Assembly: GCA_030549495.1 (NCBI GenBank)
Contig: JAUIRK010000902.1
Span: forward strand, 189,001 to 253,000
DNA length: 64,000 nt
Direction of reading: 5' to 3'
Origin: Nectonema munidae
Lineage: Eukaryota > Nematomorpha > Nectonematoida > Nectonematidae
Part shown: one piece after another, positions 11,501 through 26,500 of the stretch
How positions within the stretch are numbered: position 1 is the first letter of the stretch
How the letters are laid out: each line of letters starts with the position of its first letter
Made by a program: the position numbers and the translations under genes
The notes under the pieces: model-generated
The model's database searches: none
Seen by the model: the letters and a program-made list of their open reading frames with translations, nothing else
Told to the model about the DNA's origin: nothing

Positions 11501-14500
11501 ACTCTTTATGCTTAGATGAAACTAAATCAATTATTATTTCTCAAAACAGTCTTTTAGTTGGTGACATTATCAAAATATTCAAATTCAATGGTAAAAGCGA
11601 GAGCTTTTGTAATTTTGGCATCCGCTTCAAATCTTTAGTAATCAAATCTCTTTTTTATTTTTGTAGTCATAATTTACAACTGTTATCCTCCTATATTTCG
11701 GTGTGTTTTAAAGGTATACAATATGGGAATTTTGTTAAGGGGTGTAATGGTAAACCTTGTTGTTAGCTTTGTTCTTCATCTCATAAGTCTGTCAGTTGTA
11801 ATGTAAATCGCTTAAAAAAAAATTTTCTTTAAACAAATATGACTCTAATCACGCAGATAATTCAGTTAATTGTACTTTTTTTTATAAATAAAAGGAAATA
11901 TTTAAATGATTAAATTCAAGACTACTTACAAATGTTTTGGACAAGTATGTATCCTCTTGTGATCATTTTGAGTCTCTTTAATAGTTTTTGAAATCTCTTT
12001 ATCACTTGATGAATTTGGCCACTTGTATCTCTCAATTTTTCTCTCGATGGATATGATTCTGTATTTCATGAAAGATCTAAACGAAGTGAAAGGATTGAAC
12101 TTTATTTTAAGTCATAATTTTATCTTATTGGTTCTTTTTCTTATACCCTCGCTAATAATACTTGAGATACCTTAATGTATAAATTTCAAATTGGTTCTAT
12201 ATCCTTTAAGTATATGTTGTTTATAGACCTCCTTCTTCTAGTATCACTAATTTTTCCTCCCATTTCAACGATCTTTCCACTTGTGAAGATCTTTCTTTCG
12301 ATTCACTAATTTGTGGAGATTAGCCTATCTTGTGATAATTCTCATGCAAAGAAAAAAAATGTTTTTTCTTTTAATAATCCTAAAGGCGCTTTTTCGTTTT
12401 TTACTTATCTTTAAAAATCTCTTTAATCTTTCTAAAAAAATTTTAAAAAAGGTTCTTCTAAAATCCTTCCACTAAAAAGTAAAAAATAAGGAGACTCTAT
12501 ATAAAAGCAACTATCCTTAATCTTTTAATTTCATTACAAGCTGAATTATATCCCTTAAAATTTCGGGACTTTTGCTATAATCGCTAGCTGCATCTTTTGA
12601 TATCATTTTCATGGTAGTTAAATGACCCTTTGATGTCCAAAACTGTCAATCAAAATCAAAACATAAAAAATTTTTCAGCAAAATTTTGGTATTATCTGTA
12701 GTTAACCTTATAACTTAGGGTCTATATTATATACTACCTTGAAATTTATAATTATATACAGTTTTGCATTACACTTTATATGTTTACTTTTTTAATAATC
12801 ATTGTTACTTTTTAGGAAATGTCAATCAAAATTTTGATTGATAGAAATATATCTAATAAATTATTCCTTGAAATTTTACATAAAAACCTATAAGTGTTAA
12901 TCAAATTTGTGCTTTACTTCTAAAAATTGTCTCCAAAAATATTCCTTCAAATTTTACATAAAATATATGTTTTATACTAAATCGGTCATGCTGATTTCAT
13001 TTCTGGACTCATTTTTTACATATAAGATTTGAAAATACCTATAAGTGATCAAATTTGCGGTTTACTTCTAAAAATTTTCTCTAAAAACATTCCTTCAAAT
13101 TTTACATAAAATATATGTGTTATACTAAATCGGCCATGCTGGTTTCATTTCTGCACTCATTTTTTACATTTAGGATGTGAAACCTATAAGTGTTAATAAA
13201 ATTTGCGGTTTATTTCTAAAAAATATATCCAAAAATCATTCAAATTTTACATCAAATTTAGGTTTTATACTAAGTCGGCCATGTTGGTTTTATTTCTTTC
13301 ATATTTACAGGTCTTAAAATATCTGTCAAAGTCAATTAAATTTGCGATAAACCTATAAAAACTATCTCCAAAAATATTCTTTCTAATTTTACATGAAATA
13401 TATATTTTTATACCAAATCAACCATGCTAGTTTTACTTCTGAATGTTTTTGCATTTAGAGGTTTTAAAATATTCGTTAGTGTCAATCAAATTTGCAGTTT
13501 ACGTCGGAAAACTATCTCCACAAAAATTCTTTCTAATTTTAGATGAAATATATGTTTTATACCAAATCAACCATGCTAGTTACATTTCTGGCCTTAGTTT
13601 TTGCTTTTTGAATATCTGCAAGCTTCAATAAAATATGCGATTTAAGTTTGAAAACTGTTTTCAAATATACCTCAAATTTTATATGAAATATATATTTTTA
13701 TACCAAATCAACCATGCTATTTTCATTTATGGACTCAATTTTTCCAGTTAGGATTTGAAAATACCTATATGTATCAATCAAATTTGCGTTTAGTTCTAAA
13801 ATTTGTTTCCAAAAATATTGATTCAAACTTAACATGAAATATATGTTTTTATACCAAATAGATCATGATGGTTTCATTTCTGGGCACAGTTTTTGCATTT
13901 AGAGGTTTTACTACTAGTGTCAATTAAATTTGCGTTTTATGTCTAAAAACTATGGTATCCGGACAATTGCCTGACTGACAACTGCCCGATGGACAATTGC
14001 CCGACTGACAAATGCCCGATGGACAAGTGCCCGACAGACAATTGCCCGACAGACAACTGCCCGATAAGACAAGTGCCCGAAAGACAAGTGCCCGATATGT
14101 TTGCGATAATTGAATCAATAATATGTAAAGTATATGAAATAAAATATGACACAATAATGTAACATTTAATTATTTTATACTGTTATATAACTATTTAACA
14201 TGACGATAAAAAAATAAAATTTAATGCGCAGGAAGAAGTGATACTACTTAGAAATTAGTTTAAGAACATTATATAGAATTAAAAACTTGTATTTAAGAAG
14301 ATTTACTCAAATTTAATCTTTTTTAATACTTTTAATTATATGTATAAAAAGAAAACAACTTCCGTGTAGTTAAGTTTTAAGTAGATTATTTATGAGCCAG
14401 CTGCCTAAGCTTCAACATGAAATAATCCAAATACCCGTATATAAATATGCTAAATTTGAGGATATTTTTTAATTGTACATTATTATTCTTATGCTTTACA

Positions 14501-17500
14501 CAAAAATTTTTGATCTATAAATCTAGAATAAAATTTACTTGTTTTTTCTATTCAATTTAAAATTGATATTTTTTCTATGTAAGATTTTATTATTTTATAT
14601 TTTTGATTATTTTTTATATAAATTTTAATATATTTTGTAATAAAGTCAATTTTTTTCAATTTTTGATTAATAAAAGCAAATTTTTCTATTGATTAATAAA
14701 AGCAAATATTGATCAATAATTTTTAACTTAATATACTAAAAATATTTTTTAAATACAATTATTAATCAAGTTTGAAGAAATATTAAAGTAAAAAATATTA
14801 AAAAAACATTTGTTATTTTTATTCCTTCACAAAATTATTTGCTAGCTTTTGTTTTTTATGTTAAAGCTAAAAATTATTGTAATTGTATATTAAAGCACTC
14901 AAATTATTATATATGCTAAATTAAATAAATAAATTTTTTAGTATGTAAGTAGTAATATATAAAATATAATTGCTATATTTCTAATGATTTCTAATGTATA
15001 ATATTGAGCCTAAAAAATGTTTAAGCTTTGGCTTTTGTTCCTGAAGACAAGGTTGTTTCAGCATTTGAAGAACTACATGAAAATATGCGCGAAGATGCAG
15101 ACCCCATAATTGACTACTTTGAAGATCTTAAATCTTAAAATTTCATTATTTCTTTTTTTTTAAATATCACAAAAAACAATAAAATTTCTGACATATCGGG
15201 CAATTGTCCATCGGGCATTTGACCTAATCGGGCACTTGTCTGTCGGGCATTTGTCTGTCGGGTACTTGTCCATCGGGCAGTTGTCAGTCGGGCAATTGCC
15301 CTAGAACCAAAAACTATATCCAAAAATATTCTCTCTAATTTTACATGAAATATATGTTTTTATACCAATTCAACCATGATAGTTTTATTTCTGAAATGTT
15401 TTAAATGTCTGAAAGCGTAAATCAAATGTTCGATTTCCGTCTAATTTCTACAGAAATATTTTTCAAATTTAAATAAAATATTTTTGGGTTCAAGTTTGTC
15501 ATTTATAGTTTTAAAATATCTGTAAGCTTCAATCAGATTTGTGGTTTACTTCTAGATACTGTCTTCAAAAATATTTTCAAAAAAATAAATTTTCTCTTTC
15601 AAATAAAATATCTGTTTTTATAACAAATCGACTATGCCTATTTCATTTCTCTACTCCATTTTGCCTAATACGGTTAAAAAATATCTCGAAGTGGCAATTG
15701 AATTAGCGATGTATGCCTGAATCTGTTCTGTAAATTTTTTAAAAAAATCGTTGTATATTAATTATATAGTAAAAATATACTTTTTTTTTTGTATATTATG
15801 GCCTATAATACTTTCTTAAATCATCTTGAGTATAAAATATTTATTTAAAAAAAAATAAAACGTATTATAAAATCTTTTGAAGATTAGTATGAGAGAAGAA
15901 AGCAACTTGAAAACTAATTGAAAAGAGAACGTGTGATCAAAAGAAATAATTAAAAAAATATGTATCGTGACAAAATGAGAATAGATCAGATTTATCAAAA
16001 ATTGCACAGATGCCAATATGTGAGAATTTAGTCACTATCAAGATATTTTTTAATTTAAATTGAATTTCTTCATCTTTTTCCTTTTGCGTGAAAGATATAA
16101 TCTTTTAGTTGAAGAAGGGGGACAACTTTTTGTAAATGAACAATGAACATCACGAATGATTCATCAGAAAAAAAACCTTTGAACTGAGATTGGTTGACAA
16201 ATATTCAGGCCTGATAATAAAATACACGATACTGTAAAAAAAGTCTAAGATCATCAAGAAGATTCTTTAATCAGAATGCTTTGAGAGATGAAGAATCTGT
16301 TCAAAATAAATCCTTATAAAAAAATTTTCAAACACACATTGAAGAAAATAAATTTCTAATGAAAAAAGAGCTACCAAGTTGAAATATATATGTAACATTA
16401 AAAATATTTATAAAAATTTATTAATATCTGAGAAAAATAAGGGGGGGGATATTTTACACCAATTTTTGAAATAAATCAATTTTTTGACAGATTTGATTGA
16501 TTTTCATAAAAAACAAATATCACCACTGAATTCAGCATGCTTGAAAATGGGTATATATGTGTAAAAAACGTTATTTAATTATTTAGATAAAAAGTTTTTT
16601 TTGAGATGAGATGTCACATATTAATCAATTTTTTGAAAGGCTTGATTGATTTTCATAAAAAAAAATGAACATCACCATTGAATCCAGCATGCATGTAAAT
16701 CAATTTTTTGACAGATTTTATTGATTTTCATAAAAAAAAATGAATATCACCACTGAATTCAGCATATTTGAAAATGGGTATATATGTGTAAAAAAGTTTA
16801 TATAATTACACTGGTCAACACAATATTTTTGGCAGGCAAAGTGAGACTGGTTTCTGGGGTTTTCAAGGGCGCTGAATCCGAATCTGACATTTGTTTTTTC
16901 AAGTTGGCTCTAGTTTTGGAGATATCACAGGGGGGTCGTTCGTCTGAAATCACCCATTCGCGACCATAACTAAACGTACAAAAAACGGCTAAATAGTGCA
17001 AAAATGTCAGATATTGATTTTTATGATAATCTAAAACCACAAAGACAGTGTAAAATCTCAATCTAACAAGTTAAGTTAGATATAACATCATTTCATTTAT
17101 CCTATAATAACTGAACACTTTTCATAGATTTCGAGAATATACAAAAAATTTGCTAAAAATTTACTGAATTTTAATGCAAAGCATTTATTATACACTAGAT
17201 TCTTAGTTACAATGAACACACAAAACAATATTTTATTCACAAAAGTGAAATTGACGTTTATACGATTTTCGCTTGTGAGCAACTTTCGGACAGTCTCTCA
17301 AAAGGTTCCAGCAGTAGTCTGCCATCATGTGCTCATCCCATTTGCCTTGATACCTCTCTTCCATTGTTTTGATGTCTTGATGGAATCTCTCTCCTTGCTC
17401 CTCACTGTAATCACCAAGATTACCAGGAAATCTGTCGAGGTGGCTAAACAAGAAATGAACTTTAATGCTCACATTTGCCCCTAGTTTTTCGTATGCAGTA

Positions 17501-20500
17501 AGCATCTTACGGACCAATTGCTTGTAATTATCAGCTTTGTGATTTCCCAAAAAGTTTGTCACTACATCTGTGAAGGACACCCAAGCATTTAACTCAACCC
17601 TGTTCATATGATTAGTGAAGTCAGAATCCCTCATGAGCGTTCGAATCTGAGGTCCATCGAAGATGCCACCTTTAGCTTTTTCGATGGAAAGACCTGGAAA
17701 TTGCCTGCATATGTACTTGAAGCAATCCCCATCTTTGTTCAACGCCTTAACAAACTGCTTCATGAGCCCTAGTTTTATGTGCAATGGAGGGAAGATGATT
17801 CTATCCCTGGGTACCAAAGGCTCATTGATGACGTTGGCTGTGCCGACTTCGAGACTTTCTCGTTCTGGCCAGTTCTCCCTTCTCCAGTGCTGGTTTCTTG
17901 CTCTGCTATCCCACAAACAAAGAAAGCAGGGATACTTTGTGTACCCACTTTGCTGACCAAGCAGAAAATTCACCATTTTCAAGTCCACACAAATCAGCCA
18001 TTTATGAGTGTTGTAATTTAGTTTTTCAAGAACAAATTGGATACCATCATACTCTTCTTTCATCTTGGTAGAATGGCCAATTGGTACAGGAGCAAACTTA
18101 TTGCCATTATGCAAAAGTACAACTTTTAGACTTGATTTCGAGCTATCTATAAAGAGACGCCAATCTGCTGGGTCATATGACGAGATCCCCATGCAGTTAA
18201 GAAGTGCAGAAACGTCATTACAAAAGACCAGGTCATCTTCTTTAGAAAAGAAACGAAGCAAGCTGCCTTCCCTTGTCCTATAGTATGTTACTTTTGTGCC
18301 AGAATCAAGAATGTTTTTCTCTTGGAGTCGTGATGCAAGAACTTCAGACTGCTCCTTCGACAAACAAAGGTCTCGCACTAGGTCATTAAGTTCAGATTGA
18401 TTGAAAAGCTGAGGGCCATTTGAGGGTTCTTCATAGTCACTACAGCTATCACCACTTGATATTGAAAGATCAGCTGGAATCTCTTCGGTTTCATCGATTT
18501 CAGGCAGACTGGTGAAAACAGGCACACGTAGATCCTCAGAGTGCGCAACAGGACGGATAGCAGAATCCAGGCTCGGATACTGCCAATTTGCTTTCTTGTG
18601 CTTGTTAAACCCCGTCATATCATTGATACAGAAGTAGCAGTCATCAAAATGATTCTTGGGCTCTCTCCACACCATTGGTACAGCAAACTTCAACTTCAGC
18701 TTACCATTGGTCCAACCGCGGAGACTTTCTACACAGGTTTTGCACACCATATGTGGGGCCCAAGACTTATCTTGGTCACCTAGTTTCATATCGAAGTATG
18801 CTTTGTACGCCCTCTTGACAAAGTCTGTAATATTCCTCTTTTGTTGTGCCATCATATACTGTCCACAGATGTAACAAAAGACATCCGGTTCATATCTACA
18901 ACGTCTTTTAGAAGAACTCATTTTCTCTCTGGAACTCATTTTCAACTCTGGAATAAAAAAGGAAAAGAATTAAAAAGAAAATTCTTAAATACTGTTTTAA
19001 AAACACTACATACATAATAATTATTATGTATTTTCTGATATTATTATTTACTGCTTCTATATTGAAGTATTTCAGGGAGAATTTTAGCAGTTTAGGCTTA
19101 TTTGAGGCTATCAGTATCTTCTAAACTAGAGCCAATCAGACAAAACCAATGTTATATTCGTAATCAGCGACCTTCAAAACCCCAGAAAACACTCCTAGAT
19201 GGTCTGCCAAAGAAAAAAAATAAAAATTTGTTGACCAGTGTTATTTAGATAAAAGTTTATTTTTTTGAGATGAGCTATCATATATAATTCCATTTTTGAA
19301 AGGTTTGATTGATTTTCATAAAAAATGAATATCACCACTAAATTCAGCATAGTTGAAATATATATGTAACATTAAAAATATTTATAAAAATTTATTAATA
19401 TCTGAGAAAAATAAGGGGGGGGGGGGGGATATTTTACACCAATTTTTGAGATAAATCAATTTTTTGACAGATTTGATTGATTTTCATAAAAAACGAATAT
19501 CACCACTGAATTCAGCATGCTTGAAAATGGGTATATATGTGTAAAAAACGTTATTTAATTATTTAGATAAAAAGTTTCTTTTTGAGATGAGATGTCACAT
19601 ATTAATCAATTTTTTGAAAGGCTTGATTGATTTTCATAAAAAAAATGAACATCACCATTGAATCCAGCATGCATGTAAATCAATTTTTTGACAGATTTTA
19701 TTGATTTTCATAAAAAAAAATGAATATCACCACTGAATTCAGTATATTTGAAAATGGGTATATATGTGTAAAAAAGTTTATATAATTATTTAGATAAAAG
19801 TTTATTTTTTTGAGATGAGCTATCATATATAATTCCATTTTTTGAAAGGTTTGATTGATTTTCATAAAAAATGAATATCACCACTAAATTCAGCATAGTT
19901 GAAATATATATGTAACATTAAAAATATTTATAAAAATTTATTAATATCTGAGAAAAATAAGGGGGGGGGGGGATATTTTACACCAATTTTTGAGATAAAT
20001 CAATTTTTTGATAGGCTTGATTGATTTTCATAAAAAACGAATATCACCACTGAATTCAGCATGCTTGAAAATGAGTATATATGTGTAAAAAACTTTATTT
20101 AATTATTTAGATAAAAAGTTTCTTTTTAAGATGAGCTGTCACATATAAATCAATTTTTTGACAAGCTTTATTGATTTTCATAAAAAAATGAGCATCACCA
20201 TTGAATCCAGCATGCTTGAAAATAGGTGTATATGTGTAAAAAACTTTATATAATTTTTTAGATAAAAAGTTTCTTTTTTGGAGATGAGCTGTCATATGTA
20301 AATCAATTTTTTGACAGGTTTGATTGATTTTCATAAAAAATGAACATCACCATTGAATCCAGCATGCTTGAAAATAGGTGTATATGTGTAAAAAACTTTA
20401 TATAATTATTTAGATAAAAAGTTTCTTTTTGAGATAAGCTGTAACATATAAATCAATTTTTTGACAGGCTTGATTGATTTTCATAAAAAATGAACATCAC

Positions 20501-23500
20501 CATTGAATTAAGGATGCTTGAAAATAGGTGTATATGTGTAAAAAACTTTATATAATTTTTTAGATAAAAAGTTTCTTTTTTTGGAGATGAGCTGTCATAT
20601 GTAAATCAATTTTTTGACAGGTTTGATTGATTTTCATAAAAAAATGAATAACACCACTGAATTCAGTATATTTGAAAATGGGTATATATGTGTAAAAAAG
20701 TTTATATAATTATTTAGATAAAAGTTTATTTTTTTGAGATGAGCTATCATATATAATTCCATTTTTTGAAAGGTTTGATTGATTTTCATAAAAAATAAAT
20801 ATCACCACTAAATTCAGCATAGTTGAAATATATATGTAACATTAAAAATATTTATAAAAATTTATTAATATCTGAGAAAAATAAGGGGGAGGGGATATTT
20901 TACACCAATTTTTGAGATAAATCAATTTTTTGACAGGCTTGATTGATTTTCATAAAAAACGAATATCACCACTGAATTCAGCATGCTTGAAAATGAGTAT
21001 ATATGTGTAAAAAACTTTATTTAATTATTTAGATAAAAAGTTTCTTTTTGAGATGAGCTGTCACATATAAATCAATTTTTTGACAGGCTTGATTGATTTT
21101 CATAAAAAAATGAACATCACCATTGAATTAAGCATGCTTGAAAATAGGTGTATATGTGTAAAAAACTTTATATAATTTTTTAGATAAAAAGTTTCTTTTT
21201 TTGGAGATGAGCTGTCATATGTAAATCAATTTTTTGACAGGTTTGATTGATTTTCATAAAAAAATGAATATCACCACTGAATTCAGTATATTTGAAAATG
21301 GGTATATATGTGTAAAAAAGTTTATATGATTATTTAGATAAAAGTTTATTTTTTTGAGATGAGCTATCATATATAATTCAATTTTTTGAAAGCTTTGATT
21401 GATTTTCATAAAAAATGAATATCACCACTTAATTCAGCATAGTTGAAATATATATGTAACATTAAAAATATTTATAAAAAATTATTAATTTCTGAGAAAA
21501 ATAAGGGGGGGGGGATATTTTACACCAATTTTTGAGATAAATCAATTTTTTGACAGGTTTGATTGATTTTCATAAAAAATGAATATCACCACTGAATTCA
21601 GCATGCTTTAAAATGAGTATATATGTGTAAAAAACTTTATTTAATTATATAGATAAAAAGTTTCTTTTTGAGATGAGCTGTCACATATAAATCAATTTTT
21701 TGACAGGCTTGATTGATTTTCATAAAAAATGAACATCACCATTGAATTAAGCATGCTTGAAAATAGGTGTATATGTGTAAAAAACTTTATATAATTTTTT
21801 AGATAAAAAGTTTCGTTTTTTGGAGATGAGCTGTCATATGTAAATCAATTTTTTGACAGGTTTGATTGATTTTCATAAAAAAATGAATATCACCACTGAA
21901 TTCAGTATATTTGAAAATGGGTATATATGTGTAAAAAAGTTTATTAATTATTTAGATAAAAGTTTATTTTTTTGAGATGAGCTATCATTATAATTCAATT
22001 TTTTGAAAGCTTTGATTGATTTTCATAAAAAATGAATATCACCACTTAATTCAGCATAGTTGAAATATATATGTAACATTAAAAATATTTATAAAAAATT
22101 ATTAATATCTGAGAAAAATAAGGGGGGGGGGATATTTTACACCAATTTTTGAGATAAATCAATTTTTTGACAGGCTTGATTGATTTTCATAAAAAACGAA
22201 TATCACCACTGAATTCAGCGTGCTTGAAAATGAGTATATATGTGTAAAAAACTTTATTTAATTATTTAGATAAAAAGTTTCTTTTTAAGATGAGCTGTCA
22301 CATTTAAATCAATTTTTTGACAAGCTTGATTGATTTTCATAAAAAAATGAGCATCACCATTGAATCCAGCATGCTTGAAAATAGGTGTATATGTGTAAAA
22401 AACTTTATATAATTTTTTAGATAAAAGTTTCTTTTTTTGGAGATGAGCTGTCATATGTAAATCAATTTTTTGGCAGGTTTGATTGATTTTCATAAAAAAT
22501 GGATATCACCACTCTATTCAGTATATTTGAAAATGTGTATATATGTGTAAAAAAGTTTATATAATTATTTAGATAAAAGTTTATTTTTTTGAGATGAGCT
22601 ATCATATATAATTCAATTTTTTGAAAGCTTTGATTGATTTTCATAAAAAATGAATATCACCACTTAATTCAGCATAGTTGAAATATATATATAACATTAA
22701 AAATATTTATAAAAAATTATTAATTTCTGAGAAAAATAAGGGAGGGGGGGGGGGGATATTTTACACCAATTTTTGAGATAAATCAATTTTTTGACAAGTT
22801 TGATTGATTTTCATAAAAAACGAATATTACCACTGAATTCAGCATGCTTGAAAATGAGTATATATGTGTAAAAAACTTTATTTAATTATTTAGATAAAAA
22901 GTTTCTTTTTGAGATGAGCTGTCACATATAAATCAATTTTTTGACAGGCTTGATTGATTTTCATAAAAAAAATGAACATCACCATTGAATCCAGCATGCT
23001 TGAAAATAGGTGTATATGTGAAAAAACTTTATTTAATTATTTAGATAAAAAGTTTCTTTTTTTGAGATGAGCTGTCATATGTAAATCAATTTTTTGATAT
23101 GTTTGATTGATTTTCATAAAAAATGAATACCACCACCGAATTCTGCATATATGAAAATGGGTATATATGTGTAAAAAAGTTTATATAATTATTTAGATAA
23201 AAGTTTATTTTTTTGAGATGAGCTATCATATATAATTCAATTTTTTGAAAGCTTTGATTGATTTTCATAAAAAATGAATATCACCACTTAATTCAGCATA
23301 GTTGAAATATATATGTAACATTAAAAATATTTATAAAAAATTATTAATTTCTGAGAAAAATAAGGGGGGCGGGGGATATTTTACACCAATTTTTGAGATA
23401 AAACAATTTTTTGACAGGTTTGATTGATTTTCAAAAAAAAACGAATATCACCACTGAATTCAGCATGCTTCAAAATGAGTATATATGTGTAAAAAACTTT

Positions 23501-26500
23501 ATTTAATTATTTAGATAAAAAGTTCCTTTTTGAGATGAGCTGTCACATATAAATCAATTTTTTGACAGGCTTGATTGATTTTCATAAAAAATGAACATCA
23601 CCATTGAATTAAGCATGCTTGAAAATAGGTGTATATGTGTAAAAAACTTTATATAATTTTTTAGATAAAAAGTTTCTTTTTTTGGAGATGAGCTGTCATA
23701 TGTAAATCAATTTTTTGACAGGTTTGATTGATTTTCATAAAAAAATGAATATCACCACTGATTCAGTATATTTGAAAATGGGTATATATGTGTAAAAAAG
23801 TTTATATGATTATTTAGATAAAAGTTTATTTTTTTGAGATGAGCTATCATATATAATTCAATTTTTTGAAAGGTTTGATTGATTTTCATAAAAAATGAAT
23901 ATCACCACTAAATTCAGCATAGTTGAAATATATATGTAACATTAAAAATATTTATAAAAATTTATTAATATCTGAGAAAAATAAGGGGGAGGGGATATTT
24001 TACACCAATTTTTGAGATAAATCAATTTTTTGACAGGCTTGATTGATTTTCATAAAAAACGAATATCACCACTGAATTCAGCATGCTTGAAAATGAGTAT
24101 ATATGTGTAAAAAACTTTATTTAATTATTTAGATAAAAAGTTTCTTTTTAAGATGAGCTGTCACATATAAATCAATTTTTTGACAAGCTTTATTGATTTT
24201 CATAAAAAATGAGCATCACCATTGAATCCAGCGTGCTTGAAAATAGGTGTATATGTGTAAAAAACTTTATATAATTTTTTCGATAAAAAGTTTCTTTTTT
24301 TGGAGATGAGCTGTCATATGTAAATCAATTTTTTGACAGGTTTGATTGATTTTCATAAAAAATGGATATCACCACTGAATTCAGTATATTTGAAAATGGG
24401 TATATATGTGTAAAAAAGTTTATATAATTATTTAGATAAAAGTTTATTTTTTTGAGATGAGCTATCATATATAATTCAATTTTTTGAAAGCTTAATTGAT
24501 TTTCATAAAAAATGAATATCACCACTTAATTCAGCATAGTTGAAATATATATGTAACATTAAAAATATTTATAAAAAATTATTAATTTCTGAGAAAAATA
24601 TAGGAGGGGGGGATATTTTACACCAATTTTTGAGATAAATCAATTTTTTGACAGGTTTGATTGATTTTCATAAAAAACGAATATTACCACTGAATTCAGC
24701 ATATTTGAAAATGGGTATATATATGTAAAAAATTTATATAATTATTTAGATAAAAGTTTATTTTTTTGAGATGAGCTATTATATATAATTCAATTTTTTG
24801 AAATGTTTGATTGATTTTCATAAAAAATGAATATCACCACTGAATTCATCATAGTTGAAATATATATGTAACATTAAAAATATTTATAAAAATTTATTAA
24901 TATCTGAGAAAAATAAGGGAGGGGGAGGGGGGATATTTTGATTGAGAGTTTTTGACATGAGAGGGTCATTCCTTTATCACAAAAATTCTTTCACAAAATA
25001 CAGCGGACGATTTAAAAAAACCACGAAATTTTAGGGGATTTAATTTACACAAGTTTATACAATTTTATTTGTGGTGCGGGAGGTAGTGGGGCGGACTAAA
25101 ATATTACCCTCTATCCCTCGTCATTGATAAGGCTAAAATCAAGACATTGTTCCAAAAATACAAATTTTATCTCCCGAAAGTGCCGGTTTACCTTTAATTT
25201 TATGAATATAATATGTACTGAACGAACATAGACAATTTAACGTCTTCTGCAATCTAAAAATTGTATTATTAGATACAAGGCAGAATGTTAAAACAATTAA
25301 AAAATATATCATTTGTCTATGTTGTTCCAAACTTCTCAATAAAATTCTAATTAAATCGGAATAATTTTATTTTCTTCTAAATTAAAAATTTTGGAGTTTA
25401 AATTTATCTTATTTGATTTCAATTATGTGTGAGTTATGAATAAATTTTACTTTTTTTTTTTAAGAAATTCAAGTAAATATGCAAAAACATGATATAAGAC
25501 AAACAAGAGGAAATAAAGCTACATATTATCCCATTATAAAAATGTTCTTTGTTAACTCTTTTTTGCGTAAGAAAATAAACACTCAAATTTAACTGTAAAT
25601 TTTAAAAAATTACAAAGTTTACAAGGTTAAATTTTCAAAATTTAACTCTATTTTTAAAAAGTACAGTTAAGACATGATTATTTTTAAGACAAATATGAAA
25701 AGAGATATGAGAGTTTGAATTAAAGAAATGTAAAGAAGTAGTTATGTGGGAGTGTAATACGAGAAATGAGTTGTTTTTTGGCCAGTGCAAGTGTTGAGTC
25801 CATGTATGCATTTATAAATATTTGTTATCAATGTAAATTTTGGACACTTTTTCATCAAAGTTTTTCTTTTTTCTTTCATTGTCGTTGTTCCCGGTTTTTA
25901 AAGTAACATCATTCTTAGGAAACGTATGGATTGGAGAGATATTTTGAGCACAGTGGTCACGTTATCTTGAGGAAAGAGAATATTCCAGCGTACTCCATGT
26001 TCGTATCCGAGTTCATTTGCACATTCATCTTGCTGGAATTGATCATGATTTTAGCGGTTGAAAAGGAACTAAATTCGAATATCGCATTTCCCATCTGCGT
26101 AGGTTTACCTCTGATCGCCTTGGTTTACTTCGGGTAAGAATGACACAACTTTTTATCTTCTTCCATTACAAAGAGTCAGGACATGACTGTTTATTATAGG
26201 ATCACCTGAAGTAGCTCAACCCAATGATTTTTTAAATGGTTATATCTTTTTCAATTTCATGTCTTCACCCCTCTATCCTTTTCTCGATAGTTTTTAAAAC
26301 AGCTCCAGAAAAAAAAGAATAGGAAATGCAAATATGGTAAGTAGGGACTATGCATGAGATCACTTTTCATATAATCTATTAACTACCTCTAAAAGGATTC
26401 AAAATTAGTACGTTAATTGTTTTAATTATAAAATGAGTTAAAGAAAACGTTACAATTTTATTGATATAATCATTCTTCTAAATTATAATAATAATTTGAA

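Larger units (their letters stand above)
12530..25050 (+). mobile_element. 12.5-kb composite satellite element with long inverted ends
   Basis: The ends are inverted: 12622-12656 and 24935-24969 match at 31 of 35 positions, and weaker inverted similarity continues outward to about 12530 and 25050. Inside, in order: a lead-in, satellite A (12870-15720, interrupted by a MULE), a unique spacer (15720-16430), and satellite B with a 620-bp higher-order repeat (16430-24935, interrupted by a CACTG transposon). The same blocks in the same order, reverse-complemented, fill the TTAA element at 57262-60593, and a terminal piece sits at 36700-37340. No transposase of its own is visible. The superfamily is not settled, as no clear target duplication was found. 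Confidence 0.75.

Noticed and set aside
13924-14154. Minus-strand frames with SGTCLSG repeats
   Set aside because: Translations of the iterated MULE terminus, not a protein.
17663-18874. Plus-strand and other-frame open frames over the 568-codon ORF
   Set aside because: Shadows of the real minus-strand ORF.
20107-24525. Minus-strand open frames MKINQTCQKIDLHMTAHL... repeated every few hundred bases
   Set aside because: They are read-through of satellite B monomers; the same frame recurs with each unit and has no coding signature.
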